Positions 50,401 to 59,639 of a stretch of DNA of 64,000 bases are shown piece by piece. Under the pieces are notes generated by a model, which worked only from the letters and a program-made list of their open reading frames with translations, did not search any database and was not told the DNA's origin. Location: the NCBI GenBank assembly GCA_029961685.1, contig JARWKL010000012.1:22057227-22121226 (forward strand), written 5' to 3'. Position 1 is the stretch's first letter. The number at the start of each line of letters is the position of its first letter. Made by a program: the position numbers and the translations under genes. The DNA is from Aristolochia californica. Lineage: Eukaryota; Streptophyta; Magnoliopsida; Piperales; Aristolochiaceae.

Positions 50401-51526
50401 TCCTCCTCCTGGCCGAGGCGATGGAATGAAAAAACTTTGTGTTTCCATCACCCTCAGCCATCCAACGAAATCTTGAACGTTGTTTCCAACGGACAGAATC
50501 AGAATGAAGAAATGTACGGTATTCAGCATTTAATTTATTTCTAAGCAAAAATTCAGTAGGAGAGATTAACCTTTGTTCCTCCAGTAGATCCAGCTCAGAA
50601 ATGCGGCAGCGAATCGAATCTTTCTGGGAAGCAGCAGAAACACGGTGATTTTTATCCCACATTCTGATCTTTGTTTTGAGGGCTTTCAGCTTCCGAGGGA
50701 GGGCCCAGCCCGGGTTCGGATGATTTTCCAATTCGAGCCACCAAGATTTCAAAGAAGGGATGAAAGCCGTGGTTAATAACCAGGCATTCTCAAACCGAAA
50801 GGGAGATTTTTCCCACGCAAGAGGCCGGGAATTGAGTTGGATAGGCCAATGGTCAGATCCAATTTTGTTTAGGACTTGGCCAGAGGTGTTGGGAAAAAGA
50901 AGGTTCCATTCTATATTTGAAAAAAATCTGTCCAATTTAGACAAAATGGGGGGGTTCTGACAATTTGTCCAGGTGAATTTTTTCCCCGAAAGAGGAATCT
51001 CGGAGAGAGCAACACTATTGATAAAGTCAGAAAAGGCTCTCATGGTTGATGAGGTTCGGGAAGCAGGAGGACATTTGTCAGAGCAAGATAATGTCGCATT
51101 GAAGTCTCCTCCAATGAGCCAAGGGAGGTCCCACAATTGGACAAGCTGAAAGATTTCCTCCCAGAAAGATGCTCGGTCACGGTACCGAGTAGGCCCATAT
51201 ATGCCAGCAAGAGCCCAACAAGTACCGAGGTTGTGATCCCGGAGCTGGATACCTATTGAGTATCGCCCCAGAAGGACGGAAATAGCATCAAAAGCAATTG
51301 GATCCCAGATGACAATAATGCCCCCAGAATGGCCAATTGCAGCTACATGCGCCCACGCTGGGTTGGAGTCATACCATATATTACACACAATTGAATAATC
51401 AAAAGATTGTATCTTCGTTTCAAGAAGTATAGCTATTTTTGGTTTAACATCAAAAAGCGCTGCTCTAACGAGAGCACGCTTGGCCAGAGAGCCGAGACCT
51501 CTTACATTCCATGATAGAACGATCAT
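47417..51526 (-). CDS. LINE ORF2: endonuclease, reverse transcriptase, RNase H
   Basis: An open frame of 1369 codons without stops. The N terminus (residues 1 to about 220) is an exonuclease-endonuclease-phosphatase domain with SWNVRGLG, ETKIQ, GGDFNATL and SDHWPI motifs that nick target DNA. The reverse transcriptase (about 450-740) has KAPGPDGFNGEFY, LIPKKTNSEEPKDFRPISL, KIDFEKAFDRVDW, GIRQGDPLSPFIFTL and the FADD catalytic motif near residue 687. A zinc-binding motif of type CPFC...HTLLHC lies near 1088. A C-terminal RNase H (about 1230-1365) has FDGSAFG, CAELHGL, IEGDSQ and NHLADVQ. This order is that of plant L1-clade elements with RNase H. The start overlaps the end of the upstream frame as ATGA (51526-51523), which suits coupled translation. 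All key residues look present. Confidence 0.95.
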   Translation of the reverse strand: MIVLSWNVRGLGSLAKRALVRAALFDVKPKIAILLETKIQSFDYSIVCNIWYDSNPAWAHVAAIGHSGGIIVIWDPIAFDAISVLLGRYSIGIQLRDHNLGTCWALAGIYGPTRYRDRASFWEEIFQLVQLWDLPWLIGGDFNATLSCSDKCPPASRTSSTMRAFSDFINSVALSEIPLSGKKFTWTNCQNPPILSKLDRFFSNIEWNLLFPNTSGQVLNKIGSDHWPIQLNSRPLAWEKSPFRFENAWLLTTAFIPSLKSWWLELENHPNPGWALPRKLKALKTKIRMWDKNHRVSAASQKDSIRCRISELDLLEEQRLISPTEFLLRNKLNAEYRTFLHSDSVRWKQRSRFRWMAEGDGNTKFFHSIASARRRTNRITALCNGDQVVTDSASISNLLVKYFSELYSEVCFRRPKIHQLNFERISTEDAIDLEKPFSSEEIERAVLGLPKDKAPGPDGFNGEFYHCFWDLLKNDVCAFVHNFHQVGITHSGIGASFIALIPKKTNSEEPKDFRPISLISSSYKIIGRLLANRLKAVLYKVINPCQSAFIRDRNILDSSLTAHELLHSFKKSSLPRFVLKIDFEKAFDRVDWKLVDYLFDRMGFGTRWKFWMRSCISSPSYSVLVNGKPRGYFKSSRGIRQGDPLSPFIFTLIGEYLTSMIRFAKRSGWLSPIFSDPIQDVPILQFADDSILFGEGSMRQIKRMKAILNIFELTSGQKISWEKTTIFGFNIDASILNSMANYLGCKVASIPSTYLGLPLTPFLPSKNSWFPVVERLEKRLASWKGNFLSKAGKLVLIKSCLHGIPSYFLSLYNCPASIRDRIEFLKRRFLWDGPNGEKKVNLVKWVDVCKPIVMGGLGIRDVATTNKSLLLKWVWKYNMQPNLLWRRMVASKSGKERGWWTEGGRFYKLSPVWKKIAKLLPCFKAAVKCYIGSGENTLFWSDWWIGTSSLEESYPLLFQLSRSRSSMISDHWQSSGGWNLHLRRALNDSETVEATGLINLLSGVALKNSSDILIWTPNKQGMFSSASTYHHLISYHPLHAEHPVTFAWSLPIPPRIKFFIWTVCLKKILTSDALQRRGINIPNPECPFCNTSPETADHTLLHCEYAHKIWTELMDKIGLLYCPSQDLLNTIYTLVSSHLPKLGKILISCCVGHIVWNLWKERSNRKFNQKSIPRNILCDQIVGQVSSWVLLRKEFCDLRATNMRENWKNVAKMSLISKAPIMIEWTRPPPGHFKLNFDGSAFGCPGPAGFGGVIHDDQANLLYTYAGPIGVSDSTCAELHGLLNGLKLFKQKKDGALLIEGDSQVIINWCSKPSKPPWRHWKIYDEICNLTSDLLCTWKHVPRSANHLADVQAKKGVTLQHLVVEEMSF

Positions 51527-53077
51527 GGGGAACGGTGGGAGTTGATGTTTCGCTCCACGGCTCCAGCTTCAGTGTATCCCGCACAAAATATGTTGGCAAG
51601 CTCCGTCATTTCTGAAAATTCTTCTCGAGGAAAGGATTGTTCCTGTTCCAGCAGGAATAGGAGGAGCTCATCGCGCGGATTGGGAGTGAAGGCCTTGGCT
51701 AGGGTAGATTCAGAGGTTATAGTTGGGGGGAGGTCAGACCACATTGGAGGGATTCCATAGGGGAAAGCAGGGGGGAGATCGTACCAATCATGGGGAAATT
51801 CCATTGGGAGGACAGGAGGGGAATTTGGAGGGGGGGAAGGTGGGGGGGTAGTGTCTTTGATTTTATCTTTGTCCTTGTTTGTCTCGGAAGGTGTGGGGTT
51901 ACCGAGTTTGGCTTTAGTTTTCCCTGCTTCTTTTTTCCTGGAGTAGATATATCGGAAAGGGGTGGTGGCAATTTGTTTTTCAGTATTGGTGTGGAAGGGA
52001 GGGGTGAAGGTTTTGGGGTTTGAGTTTTCCATGGTGTCGGAGTGGGGGTAAATAATACGAAGGGGGGTGGGGCAGAGGATAGTGGGAGAGTGAATATATA
52101 AGGGGGAAGGGGAGTGAGAGGGGGGTTCGAAATCCCAAGTGGATTCATTAGAGAAGAGGGATGGCCTTAACGGGGCTCGAGGGGTGGCCGTATAAGGGGA
52201 GATTTGAGTCAGAGAGGGAGGGTTTGATGGGACGGCGAGAGGAGTTGGTTGCTGGGATGGATGGGATGGGTGATGAGGAAGGTCTGAGGTCGGGGGGGTC
52301 GCAGAGGGAAATCCTCGATAACGAGCCGAGAATGTGGGTGGAAGTGGAGGGGAAAGGGGATTTATTGAGTTAGAGAAGCTGCGGGACGGGGATGACAAGT
52401 GAGGGGTGCGGCTTCGGGAAAAGGAAGATTTAGGCGGCGGAGGGAAGGAGAGGGATTTAAAAGTGAAAGGACGGGAGGGTGGCGTGATTTGGACTGAGGA
52501 ATTGGCGTACGGTAGGCTTCGGGAAGAGGAAGATTTGGGTGGCGGAGGGGATGGGAGGGATTTAAAGATGGAAAGATGGGTACTGCTTCGGGAAATGAAA
52601 AGCGGCGGAGGTGAAAAGGTTGATGTAGAAAGGGAAGGGCGGGGCGTGATGTCGACTGAAGGGTGTTGGAGGTTGATGTATGGCAGGCGAGTTCGGGACT
52701 CGAGGTGTGGCGTTGGGGAAAGGGTTGATGGTGGCGTGATTTGGACTGAGGGATTGGCGTACGGTAGGCTTCGGGAAGAGGAAGATTTGGGTGGCGGAGG
52801 GGATGGGAGGGATTTAAAGATGGAAAGATGGGTACTGCTTCGGGAAATGAAAAGCGGCAGAGGTGAAAAGGTTGATGTAGAAAGGGAAGGACGGGGCGTG
52901 ATGTCGACTGAAGGGTGTTGGAGGTTGATGTATGGCAGGCGAGTTCGGGACTCGAGGTGCGGCGTTGGGGAAAGGGTTGATGTAGAAAGGACATGACGGG
53001 GCGACGGCGTGATGTGGGCTGAGGCGCTTTGGAAGTTGTAGAGGTCGACGGCTGTGGATTTGATGGTTGAAAAGGTG

Positions 53078-53122
<45 letters not shown>

Positions 53123-53295
53123 TGTAAGAGTATGGTGCGGGGCTCAAGGTTGAGAAGGTGATGATGGATTTTGGTAAATGGAGAGGTAGGTATGTGGGGG
53201 AAAGTGTTTTTTGTTTCGAGGCGGGTTAGAGTTTGACAGTGATGGATGTGAACAAAGGGAAGTAATAATCCCCTTGTCCGGATGTGTCTGCACAT
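51523..53295 (-). CDS. LINE ORF1, C-terminal Pro/Ser-rich part
   Basis: Open frame of 590 codons that stops at TGA overlapping the ATG of ORF2. The first part includes a Lys run from the homopolymer at 53080-53121. Then follow Pro/Ser-rich repeats: an 84-residue unit occurs twice (52487-52738 and 52739-52990). The end has FPHDWYDLPPAFPYG and a DELLLFLLEQEQSFPREEF acidic segment. There is no zinc knuckle. The frame overlaps the stop of the preceding part by about 150 bp, so the real start is unclear. It is probably the rear half of one ORF1, displaced by a frameshift, or a separately translated frame. Confidence 0.7.
52487..52990. repeat. Two 252-bp tandem units in LINE ORF1
   Basis: The unit beginning GATTTGGACTGAGG(A/G)ATTGG starts at 52487 and at 52739. 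Being a multiple of three it keeps the reading frame and adds 84 residues per copy. The copies differ at few positions, for example AGCGGCGG versus AGCGGCAG. Confidence 0.93.
53080..53121. repeat. Homopolymer of 42 T (A-run on the LINE strand)
   Basis: An unbroken run of 42 T. On the minus strand it encodes Lys codons in all three frames. Its length is likely to vary between copies and reads, which bears on the apparent ORF1 frameshift. Confidence 0.9.
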
Positions 53296-55015
53296 CGGTT
53301 TGAAAGATCCTATCAGCTTTTGGATTTGGGGAATGGTGTATTGCAGGTGTTTTGGAATTGGGGATTGGCACTGTTGCCAAGGGCGATTTCAGAGATGAGA
53401 TTTTGTCTGCGGATGCACTTATGTGGATAGGATCTTTTTCGGCGGGGGCAGTGAAAGGGTTACTGTGAACTGGTGTTGATTGGATTGTTTCGGGATATGG
53501 GGATTGATGTTGTGTGGTTGGATTTTTTTTTTGTTTTTGTTTTTTCGGAACCCATGTCCGATTGAACTCCGAGTGCGGCTTCCGAGTCAGTAACTGACGG
53601 ATCTGTTGAGTCTGGGTTGTGTTTCGTGAGGTTTCTTCCGAGTTGGCTGCCGGAAGGGTTTCCAGATCTCCGAATTCCATGGAGACCCAGATCATGGTTT
53701 TTCCGCAGGAGATATGAAAAAATTGTAAACCACTTACTGGTGATTTTGGCCGGATGAAAATTTTTTCTCTGTGAAGCTGCGTTGGCTGGCTTTTGGCCCA
53801 AATAACCTCTCCGAATTCTTTTGTGAGGCATTCCAGAGTATGCCGGCATCGGATTTCCACCGGAAGACCTTTGACGATCACCCATTGCCCCGAGATGGGG
53901 GTTGTGAGTTCTGGGCTCCAATTGGTCATGTGGAGGATCGTTGAAATAGTCTCTGCCTTTAGTGAATGAAGTCTCTTGCGGTCCTCCTCCGAATGGCAGT
54001 TGATGATCCAGCTCCTCTTATGAGCTTTGATGATGGCTGTGAACGTGATATTTCGTTTTTGCAGCCATTCTTGGAGTTGTCTTCTGGTGAAAAAATTTTC
54101 CGGGTCCTCCAAGAGGACTGCCAGGGACATTTTGCGCTTGCCCTCAGTTTCAATGTGGGCTGGCAGGGATATAAAGAATTGTTTTTTCTGGGGTGAAAAT
54201 TGGGGGAGTGGTGTTGATGGTGGTATTGGATAATTGGTTTTGCAGGTCGGAGTCTTCTCTAGTGGAGGATCCGGTGGGAGCGACAGAGTTGTCTGGTGTG
54301 AAGCGCTAGGTTGTGAGTGGATTTTTGGTGGGGTGGCTAGCTGCTGAAGAATTTGATCAAATCGTTTCCAACCCATTCCAGAAGTGGAGGGCTGTGGGAG
54401 GAAAATCATACCCATTATCATTTGTCCACGTCTTTGGTGGATGACGCAATGAAGAAGGCCTCCATGATACTGGCTGTGAACTTGGAATTCCAGATCGCCA
54501 GTGAGGAGTGATCTGCTGTATTTTCTTCCCATGTTTCCTACTTGGACTTTCCTAAAAATGTCTAGGAAAAATCTGACTGCGGAGATCGGGAGGGAGATGT
54601 ATGATTTCTTTTTCCCCTCTTGCGCATGAATCTGGATGGCCTCCCCACTCTTCTCCTTTCTCTTTTGAAAAGTCAGCTTTGCTTTTCCATTCCGGAATTC
54701 GTATATGGTCGGATCCTCCACAAGGATCCTTCGGCGTGAGGATTTCGAGATTACAGTTTGCCATCTCTCGCCTGAACTATCTTCAGATTCAATAACTTCC
54801 TTTTCCCTCTTTTCTTCTTCTTCCGGTTGTTTACCTCTTCGTTGCTGCTGCTGCCGGTGCTGCTTCCCCAGACTGGTTCGATCTTCGCCTCTTCCTGGAT
54901 GCTGTCCTACTAGAGGTGCTGGATCAGAGAGAGTGGTCGTTGAATGGGAGTTACTTCGTTCCCCAGATGGTTGGTGGGAGGAAATTACTCCTTGACCGAC
55001 CTCTCGTCTAGCCAT
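53144..55015 (-). CDS. LINE ORF1, N-terminal DUF4283-like part
   Basis: I choose the ATG at 55015 because an upstream ATG at 55030 lies in the target duplication outside the element. The protein (about 623 aa) is hydrophilic and basic. About residues 285-400 match the plant LINE ORF1 domain known as DUF4283: MSLAVLLEDPENFFTRRQL, WIINCHSEEDRKRLHSLKAE, then MTNWSPELT and GQWVIVKGLPVEIR. ORF1 proteins of LINEs bind the element RNA and form particles with ORF2. The stop TGA (53146-53144) overlaps an ATG at 53147-53145 in another frame, an ATGA arrangement like the one before ORF2. Confidence 0.8.
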   Translation of the reverse strand: MARREVGQGVISSHQPSGERSNSHSTTTLSDPAPLVGQHPGRGEDRTSLGKQHRQQQQRRGKQPEEEEKREKEVIESEDSSGERWQTVISKSSRRRILVEDPTIYEFRNGKAKLTFQKRKEKSGEAIQIHAQEGKKKSYISLPISAVRFFLDIFRKVQVGNMGRKYSRSLLTGDLEFQVHSQYHGGLLHCVIHQRRGQMIMGMIFLPQPSTSGMGWKRFDQILQQLATPPKIHSQPSASHQTTLSLPPDPPLEKTPTCKTNYPIPPSTPLPQFSPQKKQFFISLPAHIETEGKRKMSLAVLLEDPENFFTRRQLQEWLQKRNITFTAIIKAHKRSWIINCHSEEDRKRLHSLKAETISTILHMTNWSPELTTPISGQWVIVKGLPVEIRCRHTLECLTKEFGEVIWAKSQPTQLHREKIFIRPKSPVSGLQFFHISCGKTMIWVSMEFGDLETLPAANSEETSRNTTQTQQIRQLLTRKPHSEFNRTWVPKKQKQKKNPTTQHQSPYPETIQSTPVHSNPFTAPAEKDPIHISASADKISSLKSPLATVPIPNSKTPAIHHSPNPKADRIFQTDVQTHPDKGIITSLCSHPSLSNSNPPRNKKHFPPHTYLSIYQNPSSPSQP

Positions 55016-55897
55016 TCTTGTCCTTGTCATAGCAGTCTTTGGAACACATGACATTCCAGGAAGCCGTTGTTACCGATTCTGTATCTTGATACAGATCGAG
55101 CAGATTGCACAACAATTCTTCCAGAAATAAATAGCGCCAACGAGACAAGTGTTGTATAACAGCATGCACAAGATCCACAAAAGGTAACTATACCATAGAT
55201 GATGATTATAACAGAGGTCACTGGTCTGAGATTGCTGTAGAGCACATTATCAGTAACAGCGAAGGAAGAAGACAGCTACGATAAATTACGAGATCAATTA
55301 CGAGTTGGCTCGGGATGTAATTGAAAGCTGCGAATATCTCACGCCAACAAAGGAGACGAGCCAGAAACTACAACGGCAACTTTCCAACCGAATACCAAAT
55401 TGACAAGAATAACGATTGGTAGAACGCAACTGCTGTAAACAAACTGGATGAGATTGATGAGCCGGCCGGATCATTGACAGCAGTAAGCGATCCTTTCCTG
55501 ATATATCTGAGACAGCAGTAGGCCAGAGCAAGCTAACGTCCAAACATAGAGCTGGTAATTGGCTCAGAGTCTCAGAAAACTGAGTAAATGATGATACCAA
55601 TCTACCAGGCCGAATACCGAGTAACGGAGCAAGTTACGGGCCAGAGAAATCAATCAGCAACGTGGAATTTTCAACATAAATACTAACACCCCAACTAAAT
55701 GAGACAAACAATCAATGAGTGTTGAAGGATGGGAAATAGAGCGGATTGGAATAAATGGCTGCCGAAGGGTACCACTGTAAGAAAGAGAGAAGCCAGGCCG
55801 TGTACTATGATCACCATGATGAAGCGGAAGCTGAAACTGCAGAAATGATTATGTCGTGAAATTGGCCAAACAATCTGTCATATCATCTTCTCCACCA

Positions 55898-58734
55898 CTA
55901 TCTTTTACAAAATCATAAGGACAAAGCCCTTGGTCCAAATGGTTTCAACGGTGAGTTTTATCACAAATTTTGGGGAGTAGTAAAAAATGATGTGTATGCC
56001 TTTGTTCAAAATTTCCACCAAGTTGGTATCACTCACAAAGTTGTTGGTGCCTCTTTCATTGCTTTAATCCCAAAAAAAACAACTCAGCCCTTCCCCAAGA
56101 TTTTAGACCTATCAGCCTCACCACTAGCTTTTACAAAATCATAGGTCGAATTCTTGCCAACCACCTCAGATTCCTCCTTCCCAAAATCATTAACCCTTGT
56201 CAAAGTGCTTTTATTCGTGGTCAAAATATTCTTGACTCAGCAATGGCGGCCCATGAACTCCTAGACTCCTTCAAAAAATCCAAGCTGCCCAAATTTGTCC
56301 TGAAACTTGACTTTGAAAAAACCTTCGACCGTGTCAACTGGAAACTAATTGACCAGCTTTTTGACAAAATGGGTTTTGGGACCTGCTAGAAATTCTGGAT
56401 GAGAAGTTGTATCTCTACTGTGTCATACTCTGTCCTTGTTAATGGAAAACCTTATGGTTTTTTAACGCAACCAGAGGCATTCGGCAAGGGGACCCTTATC
56501 TCCTTTCCTCTTCACTCTCATTGCGGAATATCTGGCGCCCATGGTCCATCTTGCCAAAAATTCTGGTTGGCTTAGCCCCATCTCTGATGTCCCCAATCAA
56601 GATATTGCCTTCCTTCAGTATGCTGATGACACCATTCTCTTTGGTGAAGGTACAATGAACCGAATTTCTCATATTAAAGCTCTGCTTAACTTATTTGAAC
56701 TCTCATTTGGACAAAAGGTAAGCTGGACAAAATCCTCAATCACTGGCTTCAATATTGATCCAAATGTGTTGAACTCTATGGCTTGTTATCTGCGATGCAA
56801 AATTGCTACACCTCCCTGTACCTATCTGGGTCTCCCCCTTGTCATTTGTTCTGCCTCCAAAAGCTCTTGGCATCCTGTTATTGAGCATCTAGAGGGCTTC
56901 CATTTGGCTTCCTGGAGAGGAAGATTTCTCTCCAAAGCAGGTGCGCTTGTTCTTATTAAGTCTTGCCTCCATAGTATCCTGTCTTATTTTTTCTCATTAT
57001 ATCGATGTCATGCCTCTGTCTAGAAAAGAATTGAACTCCTCAAAAGGAAATTTCTATGGGGAGGGATGAACGGTGAAAGGAAGTATAGTCTCGTGAAATG
57101 GGCTGAGGTATGCAAACCTAAACTCCTTGGTGGTCTCGAGATTTGTGATACTGCTACCACTAATTCTGCCTTGCTACTTAAATGGATTTGGAAATTTAAT
57201 TTGTATCCTGATTTGATTTGGATGACTTTAGTTATCGCTAAAGTAAATAAATTATCTGGATGGTGGATTGTGGGTAGGAGACGTAATAGGTTGTCCCCCG
57301 TATGGAAAAAAATTGTAATTTTGTTACCTGATTTAAAAAAAGGCAGTCAAATGCTACACTGGTAAAGGAAATCTGACAAAATTATTTCTGGTGGACGGGA
57401 CCGTGCGGTATTAATATTAGCCATAGTTTGATTTCAAACTTGGTCAGATATATGGAAGCCACTATCTTAGACCAGTGAACTGATTCTGGAGGATGGAACT
57501 TAAATCTTTGGAGAGTGCTTTCAAACTTTGAGGCTCTAGTGGCATCCAACCTCATCACTTGTCTATCCTTGGTAAGCCCCCGAAATGTGCCCGACACACA
57601 CATATGGACACCTTGCACCCTAGGTACTTTTTCCACTTCCTCTACTTATAATTTCTTGAGCAGCCCTAACCCCCCATAAACCAATCATCCTATAGCCATC
57701 GCATGGGCCTTGCTTGCCCCTCATCGTGCAAAATTTTTTATCTAGAGCGCATGCCAGAACAAAAGTCTCACATCCGATTCTTTAATCCGAGGAGGAACCC
57801 CTGTCTAGGACCCCTTATGCCCCTTCTGTCAAACTTCTCTCAAAACAGCCACCCATGTCCTCTTATTTTGAAATTTTGCCCACACTATCTGGACTAGCCT
57901 CCTCAACAAAATCATTTTTCAGTACTGCCCCTCTCAAAATCTTACATCCACAATCCTCTCTGTTACTAATGTTAGCCTCCCAAAGCTTGGCAAATTACTT
58001 ATCTCTTGCTGCGTTGGTCATATCATTTGGGCGTTATGGAAGGAAAGAAACAACCGAAAATTCAATTTAAAATCTATCCCTAGTGATATACTGATAGAAA
58101 ATATTGTTGGCCAAGTTTCCACGTGGATCCTTATGCGTAAGGAATTCTGAAATTTAAACGGCTCCAACCTTTGTGGGAACTGGCGGCCGATAGCTAGCAT
58201 GTCTTATCCTTCTCGTCCCTCGACTATGGAAATTTGGTCGCCCCCTCCTATGGGCCACTACAAATTGAATTTTGACAGTAGCACTTTTAGATACCCTGGC
58301 CTTGCGGGTTTTGGTGGAGTTATCCATGATGGTAACAGTAGTCTTCTTTTCACCTTCTCTGGGCCAATTGGAATCTCAGACTCAACCACTACTGAGCTCT
58401 TCAATTTGCTTAATGGGCTACAGATTTTCAAACGCCATCTGGTGGGACTCCTCTGCATTGAAGGCAATTCTAAAATTGTTATTAATTGGTGTGCAAAGTC
58501 AGCTCCTCCATGGCGACACTGGGATATGTTTTTTGATATATGTAATTTAATTTCTCTTCTAAACAGTAATTGGAAGCGCATTCCTAGGTCAGTTAATCAT
58601 TTAGCTGACACTCAGGCTAAATTAGGTGTTTCACTCCAACACCTTGTTGTGGAAGAAGACCTTTTTTAGCTAGGTATTGTACTTTTTACTCTTTTAATAG
58701 CCTATACATCTTAATTCAAAAAAAAAAAAAAAAA
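55898..58734 (+). mobile_element. 5'-truncated LINE on the plus strand
   Basis: It starts within the reverse transcriptase and ends with an A-run (58718-58734). ATCATCTTCTCCACCA (55882-55897) and ATGATCTTCTCCGCACCA (58735-58752) are an imperfect target duplication. Motifs from the same family as the first LINE are visible, so this is a related copy in opposite orientation within the same LARD-like host element. Confidence 0.85.
55919..58669 (+). pseudogene. Broken LINE ORF2 of the truncated copy
   Basis: Fragments in changing frames show PNGFNGEFYHKFWGVV (55935 on), FVLKLDFEKTFDRVNWKL, then an in-frame TAG after GFGTC near 56387. Next come DIAFLQYADDTILFGEG (56601-56650) and the RNase H at 58199-58669 with LNFDSSTFRYPGLAGFGGVI, IEGNSKIVINW and NHLADTQAK. 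In the RNase H the first catalytic Asp is kept but GDS is GNS. Several frameshifts and stops make it inactive. It ends HLVVEEDLF, close to HLVVEEMSF of the first LINE. Confidence 0.88.
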
Positions 58735-59162
58735 ATGATCTTCTCCGCACCAGAGTGTAGTTTGACAGCTCTTTGAAGAAAAATAGGGGCAATCCATGGG
58801 AGAGTTCACCAAGGTATCAATGTCTGATGCTTCTACTTTTAACGTAAGTGGGAAAATGTAACGGACAAGAACTACATAGATGCAGTCTTTCTCTACTATG
58901 GTTGGCTACATAACTCTTCTTTTGTTCCACATTTAAGTCACACCTTTGTTGAGTGCCAAGATACTAGAATAAACAAATCACCAGAAACACTAAGGCAATA
59001 CAAGCACAAAAATTGAATCCAAGAAGCACCAAATCGACAGCTTCATGGGTTCTCGCCTTAAACCAGAAACATAACCATCAGCAAAACGATCATCCACAGA
59101 GCAATAGCAAGTATGGAATTCATAGCTATGAGTCCTGAAAATCAATCACTGCTCTGATACCA

Positions 59163-59412
59163 TGTTGCTTTTCAGGACTTGATAGATTACATCTTGAGTA
59201 AAGAAGAGAACAAATGTTGGGGAGAAAATAGGAGCAAGGATAGGGTAATGGACTTAGTCCAAATCCCCCCCCCCCCCCCCCCCTTAAGCTCTATTTATAG
59301 ATACTAAAAGTGCCAATTTTACAATTATACCCTTCACCCTAATAAGAGTGAAGAGACAAAAAAATAAACTAATTACATCAATGATACTCCAAAATATTCA
59401 TATCTTCCAACA
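59163..59412 (-). repeat. 5' LTR of the LARD-like element
   Basis: This 250-bp copy pairs with 45814-46056 and has the primer site directly inside (59151-59162). It contains an 18-base C-run near 59265 where the other copy has only CCCTCCCCC, which accounts for most of the length difference. Confidence 0.9.
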
Positions 59413-59639
59413 CCAACTAATGACCACAAGATTTTTTTTTAACTATTATCTATGGGAAAATATTCTCACCAACACAACCAAGAGTTCTTTATATTTTGAA
59501 GATAGCTAATGAGCACAAAATTGACCAAGATCTTTTTCTTTTCTGCTAGTCAATTGATGAGATATGCAGGTTTGATTGTTGAGGGTTAGTATCATAATCT
59601 GATTTATGATTATGTTTGTTTAAGGATAGAATCATCATT

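Larger units (their letters stand above)
47361..55024 (-). mobile_element. Nearly complete L1-type LINE with target duplication
   Basis: A 16-bp target duplication TGTCATAGCAGTCTTT flanks the element (47345-47360 and 55025-55040), and a T-run follows at 47361-47368, which is the poly(A) tail on the minus strand. Within are ORF1 (split in two frames) and an intact ORF2. The first suitable ORF1 ATG (55015) is only about 9 bases from the left end of the transcript, so the 5' UTR is missing or was cut short on insertion. The unbroken ORF2, perfect duplication and clear tail indicate a young insertion. It sits inside the LARD-like element. Confidence 0.94.
45814..59412 (-). mobile_element. Non-autonomous (LARD-like) LTR element hosting two LINEs
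   Basis: LTRs lie at 45814-46056 and 59163-59412. They share TTTCAGGACT, GGTAAAGAAGAGAAC-like, CTCTATTTATAGATRCTAAAA, ACAATTATACCCTTCACCCT and CATATTCATATCTTCCAACA words and end TG...CA. A perfect 5-bp duplication CCAAC flanks the whole (45809-45813 and 59413-59417). GCTCTGATACCA (59151-59162) at the right LTR is the tRNA-Met primer site on the minus strand, and CTCCCCCTCAAGTT (46057-46070) is the purine tract. Without the two inserted LINEs the internal region is about 2.6 kb, in which I see no gag, protease, integrase or reverse transcriptase. It is therefore a non-coding LTR element, a LARD in common terms, that relied on a partner element. Confidence 0.88.

Noticed and set aside
52406..52996. 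196-codon plus-strand frame opposite LINE ORF1
   Set aside because: It is the antisense shadow of the repeated Pro/Ser-rich ORF1 region and repeats with the same 252-bp period.
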